Notes under the pieces: generated by a model
Seen by the model: only the letters and a program-made list of their open reading frames with translations
What the model was told of the DNA's origin: nothing
The model's database searches: none
Made by a program: the position numbers and the translations under genes
Origin: an uncultured Clostridia bacterium
GTDB lineage: Bacteria > Bacillota > Clostridia > Oscillospirales > Acutalibacteraceae
Direction of reading: 5' to 3'
Length of the DNA: 64,000 nucleotides
NCBI GenBank assembly: GCA_946407065.1
Contig: CAMJMQ010000016.1
Coordinates: 1 to 64,000, forward strand
In this document: positions 13,892-27,101 of the stretch, one piece after another
How the letters are laid out: each line of letters opens with the position of its first letter
Position numbering within the stretch: position 1 is the first letter of the stretch

Positions 13892-16810
13892 TCATTTTGC
13901 CCTGATACATTCGGCGAGCGTTTTGAGCAGCTCGTCGGGGTTGAAGGGCTTTGCAACATGGGCGTTCATCCCTGCCTCAAAAGCCTCTTGTCTGTCGGTT
14001 TCAAAGGTGTTTGCCGTAATGGCAATGATGGGGATGCTGGCGTTCTCTCCCGCTGACGCGCGGATCCTGCGCGTCGCGTCATAGCCGTTCATCACAGGCA
14101 TCTGGATATCCATCAGGATCGCGCTGTAATAGCCCTTTTCGGACTGTTCGACCATCTCGGCGGCGATCTGACCGTTTTCGGCGACGTCCACGGTGAAGCC
14201 CTCCTGTGTGAGGATCATCGAGGCGATCTCGATGTTGATCGGGTTATCATCCGCCAGCAGGATCCGCACGCCGCTGAAATCGATTTTCTCGTTCTCACTC
14301 TGATCGGATGCGGTGTGTACCTCATCCTCTTTCGCGAGCGGAAAGCTCAGACGTACCGTAAAGGTGGAGCCCTTGCCCTGCTCGGTTTCGATCAGGATCG
14401 TGCCGTTCATCATCTCGACGAACTTTTTGGTGATCGCCATGCCCAGGCCCGTTCCCTGGATCGCGTCGACGGTACGGCTGCGCTCGCGCTCGAACGAGTC
14501 AAAGATACGCTCGGCAAATTCCTTGCTCATACCGATACCCGTATCGCTGACGCTGATTTCGTAGGTCTTTTCCTGTCCGGCTGTTTTTAGCTCTGTCAGC
14601 TTGGCGCTGACGCTGCCGCCGGAGGGCGTATACTTGTACGCGTTGGAGATCAGGTTGAGCAGGATGCGGTTGAGGCGGTTTTTATCACAGATGACATAGC
14701 GATCCTTGACGCCGCTGTGATCCACCGTATAGGTCAGCGGCTTTGCCTGCATTTGCAGGTCAAAAATATGACAGGTCTCGTCAAAGATCTCGATCAGGTC
14801 GGCGGGAGCGGGGTCGAGCTCCATCTTGCCGGATTCGATGTGACTCATATCGAGGATATCGTTGATCAGCGAGAGCAGTTGTTTTCCCGAGGTATCGATC
14901 TTCTCAAGATAGGCGCGGGTCGAGTCAGGCACGCCATCCTCCTTGAGCGCCAGCGCCGTGTAGCCGGTGATCGCGTTCATCGGCGTGCGGATATCATGGC
15001 TCATGTTGGAGAGGAAGGTGCTTTTGGCGCGGCTGTTTTCCTCCGCAAGCAGCCGTTCGGCTTCGATCAACTGCTCCCGCTTTTTGATGATGGAAAAGAT
15101 GCTGAATATCAAGAGTAAGGAGCCAAGCAGCAGCCCGCCGAGGATCAGGACGTTTTTTCTGACGGTCTCGGCGAACTCATTGAAGCGGTCACCCAGAAAA
15201 CGATTCGTCCGTGTGACGCTGTCATGATGGGCTTCCAGTCCCGCCTGTCCGGCTAGGTCGGTGTGTACCTCCTGCACCTCTTGTGTGACTTCCTTTGCGT
15301 GGTCAACGGTAGTTCGGTTCACCCATGATACGGATACCAAGAGGATCAGACAGAACAGGATGATCCATACGACGGTGCTCTTACCGATCAGTCGGGTTTT
15401 GTCACGCTGCATCAACGCGCGGAACACGATCATACCGATCAGGCTCCACAGGATCAGGATCATATAGGATTCCGCCGCCAGCTCGCTTTGCGAGCGGATA
15501 TGAGGCAGCAGATAGGAGACCGCAAAGATCATGGTGATCAAGGTGCCGATCACGCCGATCAGCAGCGCGGAGAACTTCTTCTCTCGTTTGCCGACGACAA
15601 CGGCACAGATGGATACATAGATATAGACGATCGTCGCGCCGATGGTGGTGACGTCGACGATCCAGCCGATCGCCGTTCTGCCGAAGAACGGGATGATCAT
15701 GGAGATGATCGCGACACACCAAAGCGCGCGTGAGGGGATCCCCTTTTTGTTGAGCTGTCCGACTTTTTTGGGGAGCATATTGTCGGCGGACATGCGAAAG
15801 ATCAGTCGGCTCAGCGCGATCATGTTGCCGATCAAGCCGGTGAAAATGCCGCAGAATGACGCGACGCCTAAGATGATCAGACCGGTCGTTCCCATCGTGC
15901 TCTGCGCGGCGTAAAAGGTCGGCAGACCGCGGATGCCGTCGATGTCGGATAATACGCGGATGTAATCGCTCCAGCTACGGAAGCCGTCGGGCACCGCCAC
16001 AGCGGCGCACAGCGTGAGCATCGTATACGCGAGCGCTCCTGTAGCGAGCGCCGCGATCAGGATCAAAAGGATCTTTTTCGGCTTGAAGTGAAATTCCTCC
16101 GCCGAATGGGAGACCGACTCAAAGCCGATGAACGCCCACGGCGCAAGGATCACGATCGTCAGGATCTGAGAGAAAGGATCGCCCTGTGAGGAGAAGGCGG
16201 GTGTGATTCCGCCGAGCCCGCCGCGACGGATCACGATGGTGACAAAGCATACGGCGATCCCCGCGAACAGCAGAACCGCGCCAATCGTCTGGACCCACGC
16301 CGCAAGGCGTTTGCCCGCAACGCAAACCAGACACGCGGCGGCGAGGATCGCGACGGACAGGAGCACCTCGCCCATATAGACGGTGTAGCCCGCGATCTGA
16401 TAGGAAAAGCCGAAGCAGAAGATGTCGCCGAACAGAAAACGCACGATCAGGGACAGCGCCGTGCTGTTTGCCCAGATGATCGCCGCGTAGGTCAACAGCA
16501 GCATCCACGCGCACAAAAAGCCGTGGTCGCTTCCGAGCACCTTGGCGGCAAAGATATAGGAGCCGCCCGCGTCGGGGTAACGCTCCATCAAAAAGCGGTA
16601 GCTCAGTCCGATGATCAGCATGATGACCGCGCCGATCAGCAGTCCGATCACCGAGCCCCACGGTCCCGCAATGGGCAAAAAGGTAGTGCCGGGCATGACA
16701 AAAGCGCCCCAGCCGACGGCACTGCCGAAGGCGAGTGCCCATACCGCGACCGGGGAGAGGTATTTGGTCAGCCCGTTGTTATTTTGATTGGTGCTTTGAA
16801 TACGAATCAT
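13892..16810 (-). CDS. Amino-acid-permease-like transporter fused to hybrid histidine kinase
   Basis: The 972-aa protein joins three parts. Residues about 15-480 are an APC-superfamily permease ('AFGSAVGWGAFVMPGTTFLP', 'ERYPDAGGSYIFAAK'). A further transmembrane section (about 480-595) leads to a histidine kinase with His in 'FLSNMSHDIRTPMNAITGY' and an ATP lid ('ISVSDTGIGMSKEF', 'GTGLGMAITKKFV'). A C-terminal receiver has Asp in 'ILMDIQMPVMNGYDA'. Permease-kinase fusions are thought to sense the ligand they bind or transport. It heads an operon with receiver-EAL, HPt and HD-GYP genes, so its output is probably c-di-GMP breakdown. GGAGCATACT places the start at MIRIQ (16810); three upstream Met codons have poorer spacing. 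Confidence 0.9.
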   Translation of the reverse strand: MIRIQSTNQNNNGLTKYLSPVAVWALAFGSAVGWGAFVMPGTTFLPIAGPWGSVIGLLIGAVIMLIIGLSYRFLMERYPDAGGSYIFAAKVLGSDHGFLCAWMLLLTYAAIIWANSTALSLIVRFLFGDIFCFGFSYQIAGYTVYMGEVLLSVAILAAACLVCVAGKRLAAWVQTIGAVLLFAGIAVCFVTIVIRRGGLGGITPAFSSQGDPFSQILTIVILAPWAFIGFESVSHSAEEFHFKPKKILLILIAALATGALAYTMLTLCAAVAVPDGFRSWSDYIRVLSDIDGIRGLPTFYAAQSTMGTTGLIILGVASFCGIFTGLIGNMIALSRLIFRMSADNMLPKKVGQLNKKGIPSRALWCVAIISMIIPFFGRTAIGWIVDVTTIGATIVYIYVSICAVVVGKREKKFSALLIGVIGTLITMIFAVSYLLPHIRSQSELAAESYMILILWSLIGMIVFRALMQRDKTRLIGKSTVVWIILFCLILLVSVSWVNRTTVDHAKEVTQEVQEVHTDLAGQAGLEAHHDSVTRTNRFLGDRFNEFAETVRKNVLILGGLLLGSLLLIFSIFSIIKKREQLIEAERLLAEENSRAKSTFLSNMSHDIRTPMNAITGYTALALKEDGVPDSTRAYLEKIDTSGKQLLSLINDILDMSHIESGKMELDPAPADLIEIFDETCHIFDLQMQAKPLTYTVDHSGVKDRYVICDKNRLNRILLNLISNAYKYTPSGGSVSAKLTELKTAGQEKTYEISVSDTGIGMSKEFAERIFDSFERERSRTVDAIQGTGLGMAITKKFVEMMNGTILIETEQGKGSTFTVRLSFPLAKEDEVHTASDQSENEKIDFSGVRILLADDNPINIEIASMILTQEGFTVDVAENGQIAAEMVEQSEKGYYSAILMDIQMPVMNGYDATRRIRASAGENASIPIIAITANTFETDRQEAFEAGMNAHVAKPFNPDELLKTLAECIRAK

Positions 16811-16916
16811 AGTATGCTCCATATCCTCCATGACGGCGGATGGCAAACCACCATCTTTGTTATGGGTGCGAGGTCGCCGTGGATTATTTGTTCGCGGCTT
16901 TTATGTTAACTGATTT

Positions 16917-16945
16917 ATTATAAACTATTGCCGTTAAAAATACAA
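16917..16945 (-). promoter_or_regulatory. Sigma-A promoter of the phosphorelay operon
   Basis: On the minus strand, TTGTAT, 17 bases and TATAAT lie about 105 bases upstream of the kinase start. Confidence 0.75.
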
Positions 16946-17134
16946 TAAAATTCCGAAAAATAGGCGTTTTATACAATGAACGATATGAGAGCTTTGACCC
17001 CCTGTTACGGCAGAGCCGCGCGCTATCGTGATCAGGCGATGATCCTGAGCGGAAAGGTCAGATTTCTTCTTGTGTAGATTTCATAAAATCTACCACATAA
17101 ATATAGAACAAATCCCGATTTTGCCGCGCCCATA

Positions 17135-17163
17135 TTGAAAACTGTCGCAAAAAATATTATGAT
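17135..17163 (+). promoter_or_regulatory. Sigma-A promoter of the PAS-GGDEF-EAL gene
   Basis: TTGAAA, 17 bases and TATGAT lie 46 bases before the start, divergent from the phosphorelay promoter about 190 bases away. A GTGTAGATTT...AAATCTACCAC hairpin (about 17072-17096) lies between them. Confidence 0.75.
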
Positions 17164-17209
17164 TATTTTGATACCCCAGCGAATATGATTCAAAGGAAAG
17201 GGAACGGTC

Positions 17210-19750
17210 ATGAACACAGGTTTTTTCGATCTGCTGAAAACAGTCAGACAGCCCGAAGCCATCGTTCAGTTTCTTGACAATTCATCCTATGATGAGCTGC
17301 TCGAAATCGATCTGAATCAGCAGACTTTCAAAAGCTTATTCCATATTGCCAAAAAGTACGCCATGCCGCTGTCACAGGGCACCTACCGGGAGGTGTTCAT
17401 CGGCATGTCCGAGGAACTCATCCACCCCGGTGAACGCGACAGATTTGTTGAGCTGATGCATCCGGAAACGGTGATGTACCGGCTGTCCGAATCCGAGATC
17501 CCCGGACTGTATTGCGAAGAATACCGTTTTCGGCTGATCGTCGGCAATTGGCACTGGGTAGAGCTGGTGCTGATCGCGGGAGAGGATTACGGGCTGACGC
17601 CCAATGTCATCCGTATGTATGTCTTTGACTGCCAGAGTCGCAAGATCCGCGAACTGGGGTTGACCGACACCGCGGTGTATGCCGACAACAACCGAAGCGA
17701 AATGACCGGATTGCTGAAAAAGCGCCCCTTCATCAAAGAGGTGAAACAGCGCATCAAGGATGAAGGGAAAGAATGGTGTCTGGTCAGTATCGATATCGAT
17801 AATTTCAAGCTCTTCAACGAATGGTACGGCCACAGCGAGGGCGATCTCTTGATGGTACAAATCGGTGCGACGCTGCTCGAAGCCGGTGATCGTACCGGCG
17901 GTACGGCGGGTTACTTCGGACAGGATGATTTCTGTCTGCTGATCCCCTACGACATGGAGCTGATCGGTCACATCTATGAGGATATCGCCTCTTTGATCGG
18001 CTCTCGCGGCAGCAGCTCGAGCTTTTTGCCCGCGTTCGGCGTTTGTATCGTCAAGAAAGAGTATGAGCTGATGGATATGCTCGACCGTGCGCTGTTGGCG
18101 GCACAGGTCGCGAAGGAAGGCTACCACAGCCGCATCCGTATATTTGAAAAGGGAATGTATTCGCGCACCAATGAAGAATATCGCGTGCTCACCGATTTTT
18201 CACGGGCGCTCAAGCAGCATGAGATCGTCTTTTATTTGCAGCCGCAATGCCGCGCGTCATCGGGCAAGATCGTCGGTGCCGAGGCGCTGGCGCGTTGGGT
18301 CAAGCCCGACGGTACGGTCGTGCCGCCCGACGCGTTCATCCCCGTACTCGAAAAGCGCGGGCTGATCTCCGACTTGGATCTGTATATCTGGGACAATGTT
18401 TGCCGCTGGATGCACGACTGGATCGAGAGCGGACACACACCGCTGCCCGTATCGGTGAACGTGTCGGTCTCCGATATCCTGCACACCGACCTTCCCGCTA
18501 TCTTTGAAAACCTGATCAACAAATACTCTCTGGAACGCAGTCTTCTCAAGATCGAGATCACCGAATCCTCCTACATCACCAACACGGCGCTCGTCATGGA
18601 TACCGTTCGATCGTTAAGGGAAAAGGGCTTTACGGTGCTGATGGACGATTTCGGCAGCGGCAGCTCCACCTTGAATATGCTCAAAAATCTGAATATCGAC
18701 GTCATCAAGCTCGACGCGCAGTTTTTGAACATGGATGAAAGCAACGAGGAAAAGAGCATTCGCATCCTGGAATCCGTCACCAATATGACCAAGACGATCG
18801 GTGTGCCGATCATCGTGGAGGGCGTCGAGACCAAGGAACAGAGGGATTTTCTGGTCGACATGGGATGCCGCTATATCCAGGGCTACTACTTCTTCCGCCC
18901 CATGCCGTCAGAGGACTTTGAAAATCTGATCGATAATCCTGAGAAGATCGATACCTCGGGGATCGTCTTCAAGGCGAACCAGCAGTTCCGCCTGCGCGAG
19001 CTGCTCGACAGCAACATCTACAGCGATACCATGCTCAACAACATCCTCGGCCCGTGCGCGCTGTACTCGTGGCACGGCGATGATGTGGATATCGTGCGCT
19101 ATAACGAACAGTTCTATGAGGCGGTCGACGTTCCCGATTTTAAGGATCGTCTGACCTGTATCCAGCGCTTTTTGCCCAAGGCGGACATTCCGCGGATCAC
19201 CGAGCTGCTGCGTCTGGCGCAGCGCGACCGACTCAACGGCTCCAAGGGACTGCTGCATTTCTATAAAACCGACGGCACACTGACTACCTTTGATATGCAT
19301 TTTTATTATCTGCACAGCGAGGGAGAGGAAAAGATCTTCTACGGCTCCGTGCGGAATATCACCAAGCTGAGCAATCTGGAAAAGCAGATGTCGTGGTTGT
19401 CGCATATCTCGAGGGACACGGTTCTTTTTCTGTCCCAAACCTCCGATGATGATCTCCGTTTCACCGTGCTGTTCAACGGTCTGGAGAATATCATCGGCAT
19501 CAGTGCCCATGAACTGGAGGTCGAGCTGAACCGCGAGGACTTCTTCAACAGGATCGGCTCCGAAAACAGGCTCTCCTCTTATCGCGACATCCTGAAAAAG
19601 ATCAAAAGCTCCGAACCGTTCTCGGAGAAGCTGAGCATAAAAAACGCGAACGGAGAATCGGTAGAGCTGAATGCGATCGGTAACTATATGCCCGACGAGA
19701 CGAACACGATGAATTATATCATCATCCTGAGCAGCATATCGAAAGAATAA
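17210..19750 (+). CDS. PAS-GGDEF(degenerate)-EAL-PAS signalling protein
   Basis: This is a soluble 846-aa protein. An N-terminal PAS-like region (about 20-155) precedes a GGDEF domain whose signature is GQDDF, a partly degenerate form that may bind rather than cyclise GTP. The EAL domain (about 320-585) keeps 'EALARW', 'NVSVSDI', 'EITESSY', 'MDDFGSGSSTL', 'IKLDAQFL', 'VEGVET' and 'QGYYFFRPMP', so it should hydrolyse c-di-GMP. About 260 C-terminal residues look like one or two further PAS-type folds ('DVDIVRYNEQFYEAV', 'VRNITKLSNLEKQM'), an unusual place for sensors after EAL. It is a single gene with its own promoter and terminator. Confidence 0.88.
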   Translation: MNTGFFDLLKTVRQPEAIVQFLDNSSYDELLEIDLNQQTFKSLFHIAKKYAMPLSQGTYREVFIGMSEELIHPGERDRFVELMHPETVMYRLSESEIPGLYCEEYRFRLIVGNWHWVELVLIAGEDYGLTPNVIRMYVFDCQSRKIRELGLTDTAVYADNNRSEMTGLLKKRPFIKEVKQRIKDEGKEWCLVSIDIDNFKLFNEWYGHSEGDLLMVQIGATLLEAGDRTGGTAGYFGQDDFCLLIPYDMELIGHIYEDIASLIGSRGSSSSFLPAFGVCIVKKEYELMDMLDRALLAAQVAKEGYHSRIRIFEKGMYSRTNEEYRVLTDFSRALKQHEIVFYLQPQCRASSGKIVGAEALARWVKPDGTVVPPDAFIPVLEKRGLISDLDLYIWDNVCRWMHDWIESGHTPLPVSVNVSVSDILHTDLPAIFENLINKYSLERSLLKIEITESSYITNTALVMDTVRSLREKGFTVLMDDFGSGSSTLNMLKNLNIDVIKLDAQFLNMDESNEEKSIRILESVTNMTKTIGVPIIVEGVETKEQRDFLVDMGCRYIQGYYFFRPMPSEDFENLIDNPEKIDTSGIVFKANQQFRLRELLDSNIYSDTMLNNILGPCALYSWHGDDVDIVRYNEQFYEAVDVPDFKDRLTCIQRFLPKADIPRITELLRLAQRDRLNGSKGLLHFYKTDGTLTTFDMHFYYLHSEGEEKIFYGSVRNITKLSNLEKQMSWLSHISRDTVLFLSQTSDDDLRFTVLFNGLENIIGISAHELEVELNREDFFNRIGSENRLSSYRDILKKIKSSEPFSEKLSIKNANGESVELNAIGNYMPDETNTMNYIIILSSISKE

Positions 19751-19793
19751 CCGTAACCTGCATCGATAGATTCACCGCGTCAATCACAAGATA

Positions 19794-19825
19794 AACCCCC
19801 TGTTCCGAGGAACAGGGGGTTCGCT
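19794..19825 (+). terminator. Terminator of the PAS-GGDEF-EAL gene
   Basis: AACCCCCTGTTCC pairs with GGAACAGGGGGTT around a three-base loop. The tract after it is weak in T. Confidence 0.75.
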
Positions 19826-19977
19826 TATGTTGGTTTATCAGTTGAATTTTCGGTTCTTTCATTCTGTTTAATGGATACTTAGTATAAAGTTTAGCAGGCG
19901 CAATACAACAACATTACAACAAAAACAACACAAATTTTGATTATTTTAAAATTTTTTCAAAAAACTTTTAAAAGGCA

Positions 19978-20012
19978 TAAAAAAGCAGACGTTCCGTGGG
20001 GAACGTCTGCTT
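19978..20012 (-). terminator. Terminator of the exopolysaccharide operon
   Basis: On the minus strand AGCAGACGTTCC pairs with GGAACGTCTGCT and is followed by TTTTTT, 20 bases past the last gene's stop. Bases 19826-19977 are AT-rich and without a gene. Confidence 0.85.
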
Positions 20013-20030
20013 GCTGTGGCGGTTTACTCT

Positions 20031-24387
<4,357 letters not shown>

Positions 24388-24391
<4 letters not shown>

Positions 24392-25800
24392 TGTTCAAAC
24401 TCCTTCCGCTGGATCTTGCCCCATGTTTTACGAAGTTTACGGTATTTGATGATACCCTCCACACGGAAGATGGTGATGATCTGTCGGTAGCCGAAGTTCT
24501 CGAGGATCGCGTAGACGGAGATCGCGATGCTCTGCTTGGCGGTCATCGCGGCACGGTGGGTGTACTGTTCCAGCACGAGGCTGCCCTCCGATAGGATAAC
24601 GCCCAAGGATACCGACAGCAGGAAATAAATGACAAAGAAGAACATGTTCAGCTCGCCCATGATCAGCGTGAACGGTATCAGAAAATAACCGATCGTTTCG
24701 ACCACAGCGCCGAACAGCTCGAAGATCCAGTTGTAGGGCATCGATACCATTCCGACAAAGCCGTAGCGCGGGTTGAAGGTCATGCCGGCATGCGAGATCA
24801 GCGTATCCATCAAGCCGATCTGCCAGCGGCGGCGCTGGCTGCGGATGTCGTTGAGCGACATCGGGCCCTGCGTCCAGCAAACCGAGAATTCGTTGAAGGT
24901 GACTTTATATTTTCTGCGGTGCTTGCGCATATAGTGGTGGATGCGGACGACGATCTCCATATCCTCGCCGATGGTGTTCTTCTTGTAGCCGCCCACCTCG
25001 ATAACGGTCTGCTTGCGGAACAGTCCGAAAGCGCCCGAGACGATGAGCAGGGAGTTGGACGCCGCCCAAAAGACACGCCCCATCAAAAAGGAGCGGTAGT
25101 ACTCGACGATCTGGAAACGCTCAATGAGCTTTTTGGGCATGGTAAAGCCCTTGAGCTCGCCGTCGACGATCTTGGAGCCGTTCGCGATACGCACGATACC
25201 GCCCGCGACGACGGTGCGGGAATCCTTAATGAACTCCAACGACAGGCGCAGCAGCGCGTCCTTTTCGATACGGGAGTCGGCGTCCAGACAGGTGAACAGC
25301 GGATATTTGGAGATATTGATGCCCGCGTTCAGCGCGTCGGACTTACCGCCGTTTGCCTTTTGGACATACAGCAGGTTGGGGTAGGTCTTACTGTAATAGA
25401 CCGCCTCGATCTTCTGGGTCGGGATCTGGTAGCGGATCGAGGTCTCGATCTTGTGCATATGAAAGGCGTTGATCACCCTGTCGCCTGTCTTATCCGTTGA
25501 GCCGTCGTTGACGACGATGATCTCAAAATGCGGATAGTTGAGCTTCATAAGCGAGCGGACATTCTGCACGATATGCTCCTGCTCGTTATATGCGGGGATG
25601 ATCAGCGAGATGGGCAGGAGGTTTTCACTGTCCTCATAGCTGAGATAATCATCGGAAAAGGTCCTGTTATAGTTGTGGTGTACGCGGAAAAAGGACACAA
25701 AGAGCTGGATGATATATATTATGTTGAGCAACAGCGTAAAAGCCATGCAGAAGTAATTGAAATACACGATAAAGTAGCGTATCGCATTCAAAAATCCCAC
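24388..25800 (-). CDS. Processive family-2 glycosyltransferase (exopolysaccharide synthase)
   Basis: The 470-aa protein has N-terminal membrane helices (to residue 40), a GT2 catalytic domain, and three or four C-terminal helices. The D,D,D,QxxRW signature is complete: 'VVNDGST', 'LDADSR', 'TIGEDME' and 'SQRRRWQIG', as in BcsA, PgaC and hyaluronan synthases. It should polymerise a sugar nucleotide and extrude the chain. No PilZ domain follows, so direct c-di-GMP binding is not evident. Translation starts at a GTG with TAGGAGG upstream. It sits between a HEAT-repeat protein and two glycosidase-like proteins. Confidence 0.9.
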
Positions 25801-25886
25801 AGTCTGTTCCTCCTAATCTGATAGTCAGGGCACTACCGCACACCTGAATTTTGCGGTGTTGCCTTTGTTAACGGATGATCATATCC

Positions 25887-26957
25887 TCAGGTGTCGACCG
25901 TTTTATACAGCACGTTCTTCATCGCGTCGGCGGCAAAACGGTCGTATCCGCCTAAGATCTCTTCCAGATCCCTGGGCGAGATATCCATACGGGTGAGCGA
26001 CTGCGCCGCTGTCTGGCGCACCCACCATTCCTTGTCGCCCAGCGCGTGCTTGACGGTGTTGAGCGCGGTCTGCGTCTTTAAGAGCGACAGCCCTCTGACC
26101 GCCGAGGAACGGATCACCCAGTCCTTATCGCCCGCGGCGATCTGCAGGATCTGTTCATCCTCGGGGTAGCCGAAAGCGGCGAGCGCCTTGACGCACGCGA
26201 TCTTGAGCTGGTTATCGTCGCCCGACGCGCCCTCGATGTACATGTTTCTGAAGCCGTCGATCTTGTACTGCGCGATCGTCTTGATGACGGTGCACTTCAT
26301 GTACTTGTTGCATTTTTCAAAGAGCATTGCGGCGAGCTCCTCCCGGTCGCCGGTGAACTGGTCAAAAAATTCGTTGACGATCCTGCCGGAATACTGCGTA
26401 TCGTTCTCAATGCGCAGCAGGTACGCGGCGACCTCATAGACGTCGCCCATCTCACACAGCGCCATCGCGGCGTTATATGCCAGATCTCTGTCCTTGCTGT
26501 CGACACATTCCTTGATCTTGTCGCGGTACTCCAGCGCCTCCAGATCGGCGAGCCTTCTGCAGGCATAGCCCTTGTGGTAGACGTCGCCCTCGTCAAGCAT
26601 CTTGGCGTACATCGCAACAGGATCGACCTGCGTATTGATGCGCTCGATCAGCTTCTCTTTGGCTTCATCATCAAAGCCGGAGCCCTGATGCTCTTTGATT
26701 TCTTTTACAGCCATCTCATAAACGGCGTATTCTCCGTTTATCTCGTCTGCCAATGCCGTTATCTCGGCGTCACGACTGCCCTGTGTGGGTGCATAGAGCA
26801 CCCCTTCCACATGGATATCAAGCCTGCGCCTGATGTTATCGTTGCGGGCTGTATGCTCATCCTGCAATTCAGCCAGCCGATAAAGAAGAATGTACTCTAT
26901 GCCTATGATCAACAGGCACAGCAGTAACCCGATAACGCTTATCAGTTCGATCTTCAA
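25887..26957 (-). CDS. Membrane-anchored HEAT-repeat protein
   Basis: The protein (about 356 aa) has one N-terminal transmembrane helix ('ISVIGLLLCLLIIGIEYILLY') and then a long helical solenoid of HEAT-like repeats, for example 'DKDWVIRSSAVRGLSLLKTQTALNTVKHALGDKEWWVRQTAAQSLTRM'. HEAT solenoids serve as protein-binding scaffolds, here probably for the neighbouring glycosyltransferase. The track ORF begins at a TTG with no ribosome site. I prefer an internal TTG near 26957 that has CAGGAG about nine bases before it and gives M-KIELISVIG. No ATG lies near the membrane segment. The exact start base is uncertain. Confidence 0.75.
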   Translation of the reverse strand: MKIELISVIGLLLCLLIIGIEYILLYRLAELQDEHTARNDNIRRRLDIHVEGVLYAPTQGSRDAEITALADEINGEYAVYEMAVKEIKEHQGSGFDDEAKEKLIERINTQVDPVAMYAKMLDEGDVYHKGYACRRLADLEALEYRDKIKECVDSKDRDLAYNAAMALCEMGDVYEVAAYLLRIENDTQYSGRIVNEFFDQFTGDREELAAMLFEKCNKYMKCTVIKTIAQYKIDGFRNMYIEGASGDDNQLKIACVKALAAFGYPEDEQILQIAAGDKDWVIRSSAVRGLSLLKTQTALNTVKHALGDKEWWVRQTAAQSLTRMDISPRDLEEILGGYDRFAADAMKNVLYKTVDT

Positions 26958-27025
26958 GCGGTTATCTCCTGTTTGTCGGCCTCCCTGAGGAGGTGGGGCT
27001 TTTCTCAAGCCCCCTTTTTATTGAT

Positions 27026-27070
27026 AATAGTCTTTGCGATGCCCCTTTAGGGGCTGTGGCAATCTCAACC
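27026..27070. repeat. REP-like palindrome (TTGCGA...GGCAATCTCA family)
   Basis: ATAGTCTTTGCGATGCCCC and GGGGCTGTGGCAATCTCAAC form a palindromic element of the same family as those at 48041, 48950, 55325 and 58308. It lies in the gap between two genes of the operon. Confidence 0.75.
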
Positions 27071-27101
27071 GATGGACACGTTAGTGCTTGCACCGGGAAG
27101 T

